Shown here one piece after another: positions 1-8,646 of a stretch of DNA of 64,000 bases; positions within the stretch are counted from its first letter, which is position 1; each line of letters begins with the position of its first letter. The stretch is taken from NCBI RefSeq assembly GCF_000626715.1, contig NZ_AQRA01000005.1:434001-498000 (forward strand), read 5' to 3'. The translations under genes were made by a program, and so were the position numbers. Under the pieces are notes generated by a model, which saw nothing but the letters and a program-made list of their open reading frames with translations, had not been told where the DNA came from and searched no databases. This DNA comes from Aquimarina atlantica (GTDB lineage Bacteria; Bacteroidota; Bacteroidia; Flavobacteriales; Flavobacteriaceae).

Positions 1-1232
1 TTAGAGCTGGTATGTATGTAATTTCCTTTGATATTAGCAGTAAGCCTATCTGTAAAATTCTGAGAAGTAGATAAGGTAAAATTAGTTTTCTTATAATAAC
101 TATTTTTAATCGTTCCGTCCTGATCTACATGACCTCCACTTATGAAATAGGTGCCTTTTTCACTCCCTGTACTTAAGGTGAAACGATTATCGAGTGTGAC
201 CCCGGTACCAAATACTTTATCAAAATTACTATCTACATACTGATCTGTCCTATTTTTTTGAGTAATAGGATAAATAGTTGCGTTGGTTACCAAAGATTCA
301 AAAAATTCTCCTGTAGTATCTACATCATCTGGAGCTCCGCTTCTGTCTGAGATTCTATCTCCCCAGGAGAAGGCAGATGTCGGGCTATAGTTACCGTTTG
401 TACCTTGCCCGAAAGATCGTTGTAACGGATGCTTATACGAAACTTCATCAATAGAAACACCAGAAGAGAAGGTAACTCTCATTTTACCCTTTTTACCTTT
501 TTTGGTGGTAATTACAATTACACCATTAAGTGCTCTTGTTCCATACAATGCACCTGCAGAAGCTCCTTTAAATACCTGAAAAGATTCGATATCATCTGGA
601 TTAAGGTCATTAAGTCTGGATTGTTGTGATACTCCTGCAGAGGTGTCCCCACTACCAGAACCTTCTATGGTATCATTATTTAGAGGTACCCCATCTACAA
701 TAATTAGAGGTTGGCTAGAGCCTCCCAGAGAACTGGTTCCTCTAATTTGAATATTAGAGCCAGCTCCGGGATCTCCAGAAGTGGCATTAATACTTACACC
801 AGCGGCTTTACCTGCTATACCGTCAATGATTTTATTCTCCACAGGCTGTACTAGTTTATCTGCATCGATTTTAGAATAAGTAGAAGACAGCTTATCTCTT
901 TTTTCTACAAATCCTAAAGAAGTTACAATAACTTCTCCTAAAGCTTCGGCATCTTCCTGTAAGATAACATCGATTGTAGTTTGATTAGCAATTGGTATTT
1001 CTTTGGTGACATATCCCAAATACGAAAAGACTAATGTTTGATCAGAGTTGGCATCGATAGTATATTTACCATCAAAATCTGTTGTCGTTCCAGTTCTAGT
1101 TCCCTGTACTAGAATTGTTGCCCCAGGTAAAGGACCTACTACGTCCCGTACAGTACCTGTTATTGTAGTTTGGCTATAACCAATACTTGATAGCAGGACT
1201 GCACACATTAAAATTAAGAGTTGTTTTCTCAT
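1..1232 (-). CDS. SusC/RagA-family TonB-dependent outer-membrane receptor, N-terminal part
   Basis: Partial gene: the window starts inside it, so only about 410 N-terminal residues are seen. Translation from ATG at 1230-1232 gives a signal peptide (MRKQLLILMCAVLLSS..., cut near SYSQ-like GYSQ at residue 20), a carboxypeptidase-regulatory-like beta-sandwich at about 22-100 (TITGTVRD start, FSYLGYVTKEI), then a TonB plug at about 105-235 with QIRGTSSLGG, IIVDGVPLNN and the SusC hallmark GALYGTRALNGVIVITTKKG. The start of the barrel follows. Family members import oligosaccharides or peptides with a SusD lipoprotein; a SusD gene would be expected beyond the left edge. Substrate cannot be told from this part. 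Confidence 0.95.
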   Translation of the reverse strand, partial: MRKQLLILMCAVLLSSIGYSQTTITGTVRDVVGPLPGATILVQGTRTGTTTDFDGKYTIDANSDQTLVFSYLGYVTKEIPIANQTTIDVILQEDAEALGEVIVTSLGFVEKRDKLSSTYSKIDADKLVQPVENKIIDGIAGKAAGVSINATSGDPGAGSNIQIRGTSSLGGSSQPLIIVDGVPLNNDTIEGSGSGDTSAGVSQQSRLNDLNPDDIESFQVFKGASAGALYGTRALNGVIVITTKKGKKGKMRVTFSSGVSIDEVSYKHPLQRSFGQGTNGNYSPTSAFSWGDRISDRSGAPDDVDTTGEFFESLVTNATIYPITQKNRTDQYVDSNFDKVFGTGVTLDNRFTLSTGSEKGTYFISGGHVDQDGTIKNSYYKKTNFTLSTSQNFTDRLTANIKGNYIHTSS

Positions 1233-1869
1233 ACAATTGTGATTTGATTAGACTTGAATTGAAATGTTATTACATTTTAGTTGGTGAATTATAATTTTGA
1301 ACATTTTGGGGAGTATCTAGAGTAGGTAGTGTTTTATGAAATGCCGAAATAAAAAGGAAATACATCTTTGATATAGAAAGCAATTGGGTATACAGAATAT
1401 CAAAATGTTTTATTAACATATAGGGTAATAAAACATGTAGTATAGATATACTAAATGATTTTTTTAGAAGCATTTTTCGTGTTTTTACTAAGATTTATAC
1501 CAGAGAGATATACTATAAATAGGTAAGTATACCTACAATTACTAGAAATTGGTTAAGCTTGGGCACTATGTTAATTGTTACTTGTATTGATAATGGTGCC
1601 TATTATATAAGACGTGCTATTGGGCATTACCCCCCAATTGAAGTTCGTTTTTTTTACTAAAAAAAGTAGATAATCAGTAAATTTTTAATTTTTTATGATG
1701 TACTATGAAGATATCGAAAAAAAATCAAAAATATATGTAAAGAAGATAGAAATTGGTTAAGCTCATTGGCCATATATGAATTTGATCTCAGGATTTTGAT
1801 AAACCCAAAACTCTGAATAGCAAACCACATAATTGCGATATAGTATTTTATAAGGTTTTAGATGTCAAA
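1233..1869. other. Gene-free AT-rich region upstream of susC-type gene
   Basis: No convincing coding sequence in 637 bases. It should hold the promoter of the SusC-type gene (minus strand). A 17-base word (TAGAAATTGGTTAAGCT) occurs twice as a direct repeat, at 1543-1559 and 1747-1763. A 67-codon minus-strand frame at 1270-1473 is very low in complexity and is judged to be chance. Confidence 0.5.
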
Positions 1870-2430
1870 TTAAGATGCTAGCCAGGCACCTAGTTCTATG
1901 ACATCTCCATTAGGAAATTTAACATCATACCCCTCTGGATTAATTTCACTTTTTTGAATGTAGGGGAATTTTTGTAAGTATTCGGCACCACCGTAATCTG
2001 TATAATCTTCTCGTATAGGAAAAATAGCGATATGTTCTTTGGTTTTTTGTGTATTGGCATATCGCAATTCCCATTTACAACGTTTAGAACTAATGGCATT
2101 CTCTGTGGCCAGGAAAATAAACTTTTTATTATCCTTTATTTTTTCTTCTGTTTTTTGCTGGATCTCTTTGTCGGTTACCGTATTGGGGTTTTCTGTGGTG
2201 CCTGGATCAAGCAACAAATAATCTGCATAGATAAGTACACCAAACCCTTTTAAAAAATTAACTGCACTATCGAGTTCTTCAAGCTCGTCGTGTTTATAAG
2301 AAAAAAACAAAGAAGTTTTAAGAAATTTTGTTTCTTCCTTAAAGAGTTGCAGACTTTCAGTAATAGACTTACTATATATTCTTGCTGCATTTCTAAACTG
2401 CAGTAGCCCGTATTTAGGTAATATATTCAT
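1870..2430 (-). CDS. Stand-alone TIR-domain protein
   Basis: 186 residues. The core begins at about residue 38 with TSLFFSYKHDE, a typical TIR box 1 (beta-A then S/D motif), continues through FGVLIYAD (62-70), then KKFIFLATENAISSKRCKWEL (102-122), where the Glu after Trp (E121) sits where the catalytic Glu of NAD-cleaving TIR domains lies. The first ~35 residues are a helical leader. Bacterial TIR proteins either hydrolyse NAD+ or make cyclic-ADPR-type signals, often in phage defence (Thoeris, Pycsar and CBASS effectors). No SIR2/SLOG partner, cyclase or STING-like gene is adjacent, so the pathway is unknown. TIR call strong, catalytic activity inferred. Confidence 0.82.
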   Translation of the reverse strand: MNILPKYGLLQFRNAARIYSKSITESLQLFKEETKFLKTSLFFSYKHDELEELDSAVNFLKGFGVLIYADYLLLDPGTTENPNTVTDKEIQQKTEEKIKDNKKFIFLATENAISSKRCKWELRYANTQKTKEHIAIFPIREDYTDYGGAEYLQKFPYIQKSEINPEGYDVKFPNGDVIELGAWLAS

Positions 2431-2627
2431 GAGTTCTTTAACATGATCGTGTGTAAATATCTTAACGTACTATTCCTGAGTTTTGTTGTTATGAATACTG
2501 TTAAATCTTCATAATTACTAGTGTAATAAAAGGTTTCTTTGCTGTATATTCAGCTCATAAAATATAGAAATGTCCAGATTTATAATGATAATAAACCTGG
2601 ACATTTTTAATACAAGATATTTTTTGG

Positions 2628-3035
2628 TTACTTCCTGGTATATGTATTTATATACGTATCTGACGAACTTTTAGATGTGAGAATAAGTGTACTGGCATTT
2701 GGGGTTGAGATTACAAAAGTACTATGCTTACTTATTGTAAGATGGGTATCCGTAACAGTATAATCATAAGTTGTTTTGCTATCTTCTTCGCATACATCGC
2801 TTGTATTAGACGTGTAAAGTGTAATACTTACCTTATTAGCATTAGTAAAAACATAAGTTTCCATAAGGTCACAAGTGTCTAAATCAATAGTAGTTCCATT
2901 TTTGGTAGAACTGGATAATTGCCATTGACCAATAATAAATGTTTTATTAATTGTACCAACGACATCATCATCGGTATTACATGAAAAAGTAATATGTAAT
3001 GTTATTAAAACGAATACAATTAGTTTTTTGCTCAT
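2628..3035 (-). CDS. Lipocalin-like lipoprotein
   Basis: 135 residues. Signal peptide with lipobox (TFSC, Cys near residue 19) followed by an acidic NTDDD stretch, typical of Bacteroidota surface or periplasmic lipoproteins. The mature part has the short lipocalin-like pattern: IIGQWQLSSSTKNG near the start, then alternating beta strands with CDLMETYVFTNANKV. Such proteins are common in this phylum and usually of unknown ligand. A TAnnTTTG box lies at 3059-3066 with a start-proximal leader, and two direct repeats sit just upstream; the membrane AraC-type regulator gene ends 96 bases upstream. Confidence 0.75.
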   Translation of the reverse strand: MSKKLIVFVLITLHITFSCNTDDDVVGTINKTFIIGQWQLSSSTKNGTTIDLDTCDLMETYVFTNANKVSITLYTSNTSDVCEEDSKTTYDYTVTDTHLTISKHSTFVISTPNASTLILTSKSSSDTYINTYTRK

Positions 3036-3058
3036 AACTTTTCTTTTTTTGTTTTGAA

Positions 3059-3066
3059 CAAAATTA
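3059..3066 (-). promoter_or_regulatory. Predicted -7 box of the lipocalin-like gene
   Basis: Minus strand reads TAATTTTG, matching the flavobacterial consensus TAnnTTTG; predicted transcription start about 17 bases before the ATG at 3035. No clear -33 TTG at the usual distance. Confidence 0.45.
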
Positions 3067-3076
3067 GTTGGGTTCT

Positions 3077-3104
3077 AAAAGTTAGAAGTCTCCAAAAGTT
3101 AGAA
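3077..3104 (-). repeat. Tandem direct repeat, possible regulator-binding site
   Basis: AAAAGTTAGAA occurs at 3077-3087 and again at 3094-3104 (plus-strand reading), start-to-start spacing 17 bases. It lies immediately upstream of the predicted -7 box of the lipocalin-like gene and downstream of an AraC-family gene. AraC-family regulators commonly bind direct repeats of this size; the link is inference. Confidence 0.4.
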
Positions 3105-3131
3105 TTGAACAATTATGGACTCTTTTTAGGA

Positions 3132-4259
3132 TTACGTTTGTTCTTTATGCATTTTTTTAAATGTAGTTGGAGTATGGCCAGTTTCTTTTTTGAAATATTT
3201 ATAAAAAGCAGATTTAGAATTAAAGCCAGCTTCAAGCCCTATTGCTACCATGTCATAATTGTTAAATTCAGGATCCAAAATCATGGTTTTAGCTTCTTTT
3301 ACTCTGTATGCATTTAAATAATCAGAAAAATTCTTTTGAGTAACACTATTAATTATTTGAGAAAGGTAACCAATACTTATATTTAGTCGGGCTGCAACAT
3401 CATCTCTACTTAATTGTTGATTTCTATATAACTTTTCATTTTCCAGAAGTTGTATAAACTTTTTAAAATATGGGTTTTCCTCTCCTTCTTTAAATTTTAC
3501 AGGCTCTTTCTGCTTTTCATTTGTTTTCTTTTTGTTGATCTCTCTTATTTCGAATCTGTTTTTGGCTAAGGTAAATTTGTATATCCCCTGATAACCTATC
3601 CAATAAAAAAGAATGTTAAGTAATAGCCATATAATGATAGAATAATCATTATTATAATAGTAATCTATAATATTGGTTATAATCCAAAAAAAGATGAGCA
3701 ACACATGAAAAGTATAAAATAGACGTATCCATTTTAGATCATAGCCGATATCGGGTTGATATTTGATAGTATTTTTAAATAATAAACGAAATTCTACAAC
3801 AAGTAGCACTAAATTAAATAGAATCGAAAAGTAATATTCTACCGTATAAAAATGGGGTATCCATGCTTTGTTATGAATAGGGTATAGGTCAAAATAAAAC
3901 TGCCCGCCAATATATAGGTTTAATGTGACAGATATAACAAAAGGAGTATACAATATCCATTGTTTATTTCTGAGCTTTAATGTGGGGTTTAATAATGTTA
4001 AGTAATAAAAATATAAGGTTACCGGAAACGCCAATACTAGTTCAATATCTTCTAGTATTCTAAAATTTTGGTGCTCTTTATACCAATTATAGTGTAAGGC
4101 CCAATATTGAATATTGATAAAAACCCCGAGTAAAAGACTTATTCCCAGGTATAAATTAGCTTTGTTTTTAAAAAATTTAGAGCATAAAATTATGATGGCA
4201 AAGATAAATCCTTGAGTTACTCCTATTAAAATCAAAAAATCTAGTATTTCAAAATTCAT
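3132..4259 (-). CDS. Membrane-bound AraC-family transcriptional regulator
   Basis: 375 residues. The N-terminal ~235 residues hold seven hydrophobic segments (for example ILIGVTQGFIFAIIIL, YLGISLLLGVFINIQYW, IIWLLLNILFYWIGYQG), then a charged linker rich in Lys/Glu, then a C-terminal AraC/XylS double helix-turn-helix (about 280-370) with LSRDDVAARLNISIGYLSQI and the second helix region MVAIGLEAGFNSKSAFYKYFKKETGHTP. This architecture is frequent in Bacteroidota and implies sensing at the membrane and direct DNA binding. Its target may be the neighbouring lipoprotein (see direct repeat at 3077-3104). Confidence 0.9.
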   Translation of the reverse strand: MNFEILDFLILIGVTQGFIFAIIILCSKFFKNKANLYLGISLLLGVFINIQYWALHYNWYKEHQNFRILEDIELVLAFPVTLYFYYLTLLNPTLKLRNKQWILYTPFVISVTLNLYIGGQFYFDLYPIHNKAWIPHFYTVEYYFSILFNLVLLVVEFRLLFKNTIKYQPDIGYDLKWIRLFYTFHVLLIFFWIITNIIDYYYNNDYSIIIWLLLNILFYWIGYQGIYKFTLAKNRFEIREINKKKTNEKQKEPVKFKEGEENPYFKKFIQLLENEKLYRNQQLSRDDVAARLNISIGYLSQIINSVTQKNFSDYLNAYRVKEAKTMILDPEFNNYDMVAIGLEAGFNSKSAFYKYFKKETGHTPTTFKKMHKEQT

Positions 4260-4366
4260 ACTTAATAAAAGTGTATTTGACCTTAATTATGTAGTTTGGA
4301 TTAGATCTATTCGTTTAATTTGAAAAACCAATTTGCAATGGAGTTGATAATAAAATATGGATTTTT

Positions 4367-4915
4367 TTACATAGAAGAGGAGTTTTTATTTAACATGGCA
4401 TAAATTGCTACGCTAACGTGTTTTCCATTTTTGATTTCGCAGTCGACCATTGTCCCTTCGTATTCAAAATCTAATTTTGCTAATCCATTTTTGCAATTCG
4501 AATTCTCTGCATCTACAAAACCTTCAATCCTATGCAATCCAAGATTTTCGAATCCAAATTTACAAATGAGAGGCATTACTTCTTTCATGATTCCTTTTCC
4601 CCAATGCTCGGGAAGAAGCCAGAATCCGATCTCTGCTTTTTTGTTTTCTTTTTCGATAGCATTAAGCCCTCCTGCACCATAGAAAGTATTACCATCTTTA
4701 GAGCAGATAGCCCACCATATGCCAGTTTCATTTTTCTCTAGTTCTGCAAACCATGTCATTTGCTCTTTGGTAGCTTCAAGACTATTAAAGCTAACCCCGT
4801 AGTATTTGATTACATCGGGATTCGAAAGACCTAGATATACATTCTCTAAATCATCGTTTGTAAACTGCCTTAGTTGTAATCGTTCTGTTTCTATAATAGG
4901 AAATGTAATCGCCAT
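4367..4915 (-). CDS. GNAT-family N-acetyltransferase (RimJ/RimL type)
   Basis: 182 residues. Begins ETERLQLRQFTNDD, the usual start of RimL-like acetyltransferases; central GAGGLNAIEKENKKAEIGFWLLPEHWGKGIM carries the acetyl-CoA-binding motif A (xGxGI after the E-I-G-x-W strand), followed by FGFENLGLHRIEGFVDAENSNCKNGLAKLDF, the standard closing motif. It should transfer acetyl groups from acetyl-CoA to an amine, probably a protein N-terminus or small molecule. It lies 29 bases downstream of the arylamine N-acetyltransferase gene and may be co-transcribed with it. Confidence 0.88.
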   Translation of the reverse strand: MAITFPIIETERLQLRQFTNDDLENVYLGLSNPDVIKYYGVSFNSLEATKEQMTWFAELEKNETGIWWAICSKDGNTFYGAGGLNAIEKENKKAEIGFWLLPEHWGKGIMKEVMPLICKFGFENLGLHRIEGFVDAENSNCKNGLAKLDFEYEGTMVDCEIKNGKHVSVAIYAMLNKNSSSM

Positions 4916-4944
4916 TTATGTTTTGTATGATATTATGATTTGAT

Positions 4945-5709
4945 TTAAGAATACTTCTGTATTTCGATATCAAAATGTTCTTTTAAAAGTTCGTTAAATT
5001 TTGTTTCTTCAGTAAATTGTATGATTTCGGCATCTGCTCCTTTGGTAATTTTACATTGATTGTCATTTAAAGTAATTCTTCCTGTATCAGTTATCATAGA
5101 GATTACTTTTTTTTGTGTAAAATGAGAATCTTTACTGGTTTGATGAAATATACACATTTCTTGAAATTCATTAAAATTTCGACCTATAGTTTTAAAAATA
5201 TACTGTGGAGTCGATACTTCATCTACTACTTCACTTACTCTTAAATAATCATCATCAAATTTATCAAACTCAAAGTAACCGAAATCATCAGATAACCTGT
5301 TCCCGGTTTTAATCAGTAATGGAGTGTATGAGAATTTACCAAATCCTACATCGACCAGATAATCATTGTTGTGTATAGAAGCTATTATAGCTAAATGATC
5401 ATATTCTTTTCCGTATCCTTTTGATGTGCTATACACCCTGCCCGAAATCATTTTTACATTAAACCCAATTTCTTTTAGTAAATGATAGAATAACCCGTTT
5501 AGCTCATAGCAAAACCCTCCTCTTTTTTGAACTACTATTTTATTATAAATAGCATCAACGTTAAGTGTGATTTCTCTATTGTAATGAATATCCAGATTCT
5601 CGAAAGGCACATTTTTTAAGTGAGATCGCTGAAGTTCGAAAAGTACTTTTTCATTAATACTCACGTCCTTCTTGTACTTTATTCGTTCTAGATAGAGATC
5701 AATATTCAT
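4945..5709 (-). CDS. Arylamine N-acetyltransferase
   Basis: 254 residues. All parts of the NAT catalytic triad are visible: Cys67 in RGGFCYELNGLF, His105 in YDHLAII and Asp120 in VDVGFG. The N-terminal VPFENLDIH is also typical. The enzyme transfers acetyl from acetyl-CoA to arylamines, hydrazines or related natural-product amines. The start codon overlaps the stop of the upstream flavodoxin-fold gene (TAATG), so the two are probably translationally coupled. Confidence 0.93.
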   Translation of the reverse strand: MNIDLYLERIKYKKDVSINEKVLFELQRSHLKNVPFENLDIHYNREITLNVDAIYNKIVVQKRGGFCYELNGLFYHLLKEIGFNVKMISGRVYSTSKGYGKEYDHLAIIASIHNNDYLVDVGFGKFSYTPLLIKTGNRLSDDFGYFEFDKFDDDYLRVSEVVDEVSTPQYIFKTIGRNFNEFQEMCIFHQTSKDSHFTQKKVISMITDTGRITLNDNQCKITKGADAEIIQFTEETKFNELLKEHFDIEIQKYS

Positions 5710-6215
5710 TACTGTATTTGATTTATAAAATCCTTCAATTTTGTTTCTACTACATCAGGAAGAGTGTCGTTTTCGACCCAGCAATGTACATCTGCGATGT
5801 ATTTCATGCCCAGGTATTTTGATGTTTCTACAAATGGCATATGAAATCCGTTTTTTAATTGTTTATCCGAACCGCAACTTAGTACTGCCATTTCCATTCC
5901 TCTTAGTTTTCGACCTGTTTCTTTTTCTATTTTCAAACAATCAGAAATTCTATCTAAAAAAGTTTTCAGAATTCCACTCATAGTATACCAATATACAGGA
6001 GTTGCAAAAATAATGAAGTCATATTGATTTACGATCTCACGAATTAAAGGATGAAAATCATCATCTCTGTTTTTAAATTCGTAATCAAATTCTGATATGT
6101 TTTTTGTTTTTAAATCTATTATAGAATAGTTCATTTGCTGGCTAACGAACGAAGCTGCTTTGTATGTATCTCCATTGCTATTTGAACTCCCCAGAATTAT
6201 AATTCCTTTTTTCAT
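5709..6215 (-). CDS. NAD(P)H-dependent FMN reductase / flavodoxin-fold protein
   Basis: 168 residues. The N-terminus GIIILGSSNSNGDTYKAASFV is the FMN phosphate-binding loop of the NADPH-dependent FMN reductase superfamily; FATPVYWYTMSGILKTFLDR (about 75-95) is the second conserved flavin site. It probably reduces quinones or other small electrophiles. Its stop overlaps the NAT start. A TATCTTAG box on the minus strand at about 6271-6278 could be its promoter. Confidence 0.88.
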   Translation of the reverse strand: MKKGIIILGSSNSNGDTYKAASFVSQQMNYSIIDLKTKNISEFDYEFKNRDDDFHPLIREIVNQYDFIIFATPVYWYTMSGILKTFLDRISDCLKIEKETGRKLRGMEMAVLSCGSDKQLKNGFHMPFVETSKYLGMKYIADVHCWVENDTLPDVVETKLKDFINQIQ

Positions 6216-6397
6216 TGGGTATGATATTCTTTTTCTATAGTTATTTATAACAACATGTTATACTGAGACTAAGATAGAAAAAAACCAGTGTGATCATTAT
6301 GGGTAAACAGCATATGTTTTTGTAATACCAGGTTTTGCATATTAACTAGATTGATTTCGTTAAGAAGGTTTTAGTAGGATACCGATGGTAGCGTTAA

Positions 6398-6778
6398 TTA
6401 GTACATGGTATTCTTATTAGCGCTTTTTTCATGGATTTGCTGAATGGCATCCCAATGCTCTACAATTTTTCCTTTTTCATCAAACCTAAAAAAATCCATA
6501 GTTATATATTCGTCATTTCCGGGCCAGGTTTGATGCGTATGGAGTGCTACCAAGTCTCCCTCGGCAATACAACGTACAAATTCTATTGATTTCTCGGGAT
6601 ACTCGACTTGCATTTTTTCGAAGTAATCAATAAATCCCTGGGTACCATCTTCGACATCTGGATTATGCTGAATATATTGATCACCAACATAGTGTTTTAC
6701 CGCTTTTTTAGGATTTCCGGTATAGGCGGTTTTGTAGAATGCGATGGCATTCTTTTTATTTTCTTCTAAGTTCATCAT
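6398..6778 (-). CDS. SnoaL-like NTF2-fold protein
   Basis: 126 residues. AIAFYKTAYTGNPKKAVKHYVGDQYIQHNPDVEDG and GDLVALHTHQTWPGNDEYITMDFFRFDEKGKIVEHWDAIQ match the SnoaL-like polyketide-cyclase-type family with an NTF2 fold, often present as single small cytosolic proteins. Conserved H/N/W/D residues line the pocket. No natural-product genes are nearby, so a specific substrate cannot be given. A minus-strand TATCTTAG box lies about 45 bases upstream of the start. Confidence 0.85.
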   Translation of the reverse strand: MMNLEENKKNAIAFYKTAYTGNPKKAVKHYVGDQYIQHNPDVEDGTQGFIDYFEKMQVEYPEKSIEFVRCIAEGDLVALHTHQTWPGNDEYITMDFFRFDEKGKIVEHWDAIQQIHEKSANKNTMY

Positions 6779-6941
6779 TTTTAGTCTTATGTTACCCTAA
6801 TTGTATATAGTGTTACTAAGATAATTTTATTTCTTCGATATATCATGATGTAGTGATTGTTTAATCCCTTTTTACATGTTAAAACCCCTTGTGTTTATTA
6901 ACAATTTTAGACTATATATAATTGGGAATAAAGACAAGGGT

Positions 6942-7844
6942 TTATGTGTTCTGAACTAAGGCAATGACATTACTAAAGTCGTTATTTTTTAGATCTTCTT
7001 TATCTATGCAAAGGTAAAGATGAGCACCATTAGAACTAAACCCATATCCTTCATGGCCTTTCATTTCAAAGGAAATCAAGTTGACATAATTTTGGCTCAT
7101 ATCATCATCTTCATGATGTCTTTCGGCCCATTCTTCGGCAATATAATGTTGAACAGAAAAAGGAACACCTAACAACATATTGTGACTAAAAAGCGTGTGT
7201 AAATCATTTTTTGGAGTTGGTGGTTTTAAACCAGACTCAAGAGCCATTTTTGTTCGCATTTGGATATTGATAGCTTCGTCCATCATATCATTTGAAACCT
7301 GGTCAATTCCGTCAGCATCATCTTCAGAAATATGACCGTCTTCTAGTAATGCAAAATTAAAAGGGTAACGAGGAAGTTGAAAACTATTTTTGAAAGTTAT
7401 CGTTCTTGTAGTTAGTTTTTGATCATCTGGGATGTTGTTTGGAATATCAACAGGTTCGAGGTTTTCTGTATCCGGAAAGAAATAGATTTTAAAAGCATCT
7501 TCCAAATCGTCTTCCCACATGATATCATCTGTTACAGAAGCAAAACATAAAAGAATTCCTTTTTTTGGAAATATGTTCTCTACGTCAAATGGTTTTATTT
7601 CTTCAAAATTGAGCTGAAAAAAGAAAGCAAGCGGAGCCTTTTGCCCTAAAGATTGTATAGGCCATGTAAAACCAGAAGGAGCTACAGGTTTTCCTCCAAA
7701 TCTTGAATTTAACAAACTTTGAGTAGATTTGTTCTCATCGACCGAGAAAATAATATTAGGGATAATTGATTTTATAACACCATCGATTTTGTCCCATTCA
7801 TACTCTTTAATCTCTTCTATAATTAAATTTTTTAAGTCACTCAT
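6942..7844 (-). CDS. DUF1963 (YwqG-like) protein
   Basis: 300 residues, soluble, no signal peptide. Features of the DUF1963 family: SLLNSRFGGKPVAPSGFTWP near residue 42-62, APLAFFFQLNFEEI, GILLCFASV, and the C-terminal LISFEMKGHEGYGFSSNGAHLYLCIDKEDL. The family is widespread and uncharacterised, often found in accessory or polymorphic-toxin immunity contexts. Preceded by a good -7 box at 7875-7882. Confidence 0.85.
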   Translation of the reverse strand: MSDLKNLIIEEIKEYEWDKIDGVIKSIIPNIIFSVDENKSTQSLLNSRFGGKPVAPSGFTWPIQSLGQKAPLAFFFQLNFEEIKPFDVENIFPKKGILLCFASVTDDIMWEDDLEDAFKIYFFPDTENLEPVDIPNNIPDDQKLTTRTITFKNSFQLPRYPFNFALLEDGHISEDDADGIDQVSNDMMDEAINIQMRTKMALESGLKPPTPKNDLHTLFSHNMLLGVPFSVQHYIAEEWAERHHEDDDMSQNYVNLISFEMKGHEGYGFSSNGAHLYLCIDKEDLKNNDFSNVIALVQNT

Positions 7845-7874
7845 GTGTCAGGTAGAATTACTATTATTTTGTCT

Positions 7875-7882
7875 CAAATATA
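7875..7882 (-). promoter_or_regulatory. Predicted -7 box of the DUF1963 gene
   Basis: Minus strand reads TATATTTG, a full match to TAnnTTTG, 30 bases before the ATG at 7844. Confidence 0.5.
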
Positions 7883-7953
7883 GATTACATTTCTCTTTTT
7901 TAGTTCCCTGTTTTCAGTGAAATTGATGAGTTGCTTTTTTCTTCTTTAAGTTT

Positions 7954-8466
7954 CTAATTAAGTTTTATTTCGAATAAGCAAGCTGGGGCTTTACCATAAT
8001 GATCGGGTAATCCTTTGGTGTTTTTTAAATCAAAAAGTCCTAAAAAGTCAAATCCAGCCTTTTTATAATGCTCTATAAGCTTTACATTGTTACCTAAGGT
8101 ATCTAATCGTATGTAATCTTTATTACTTTCTCGGGCATATTCTTTTGACCACTCTACAATGATAGCTACAAAATTTTGACCTCTATAATCGGGATTTGTT
8201 GCGATACGATGAATATAGATAGCAGCATCACCATTTTTTTCTTCCCAAATTTGCTCGTCGCTAAATGTGATGGTCCATACACAAGCAATATTGTTGTCAA
8301 TGATAAGTTTCCACTGCCTGTTTTCTGCAATACTATCCTCAACAAGTTTTCGCTCAAATTCTGGCCAAACCACAACTCCTTTTTTTGATTTCTGATATGC
8401 AGAAGCTATTCTGTATAGCCTGTATATTTCATCGATATCATCTATTGTGCAATTTTCAATTTTCAT
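7954..8466 (-). CDS. GNAT-family N-acetyltransferase
   Basis: About 170 residues from the ATG at 8464-8466 (MKIENCTIDDIDEIYRLYRIA), chosen because it is the normal start of GNAT domains and is preceded by AAAAGAGT; the frame is open to an ATG at 8529, giving 21 extra residues of unusual composition. IYIHRIATNPDYRGQNFVAIIVEW is motif A with a somewhat degenerate acetyl-CoA loop; the end (YKKAGFDFLGLFD, YGKAPACLFEIKLN) is typical of the family. Substrate unknown. Confidence 0.85.
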   Translation of the reverse strand: MKIENCTIDDIDEIYRLYRIASAYQKSKKGVVVWPEFERKLVEDSIAENRQWKLIIDNNIACVWTITFSDEQIWEEKNGDAAIYIHRIATNPDYRGQNFVAIIVEWSKEYARESNKDYIRLDTLGNNVKLIEHYKKAGFDFLGLFDLKNTKGLPDHYGKAPACLFEIKLN

Positions 8467-8646
8467 ACTCTTTTCATTTAGGTAATATGTATTCAAATGT
8501 CTAACTATTTCTAAAGTGCTACAACCCAAAAATTGCTAATGTTTTGTAAATTTAACAGGGTTTTTTGTTATATGAAAAAAGATATGTAAGTAGTGTTTGC
8601 GTATCTTAATTTTAATTGGCTACTACAACAAATGTAAGACAAGTCA

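Noticed and set aside
1270-1473. 67-codon minus-strand frame (MLLKKSFSIS...)
   Set aside because: Very biased AT-rich composition, no family features, no promoter or ribosome-site evidence; most likely chance in a gene-free gap.
1870-2430. Thoeris ThsB identification
   Set aside because: No adjacent SIR2/SLOG (ThsA) gene on either side.
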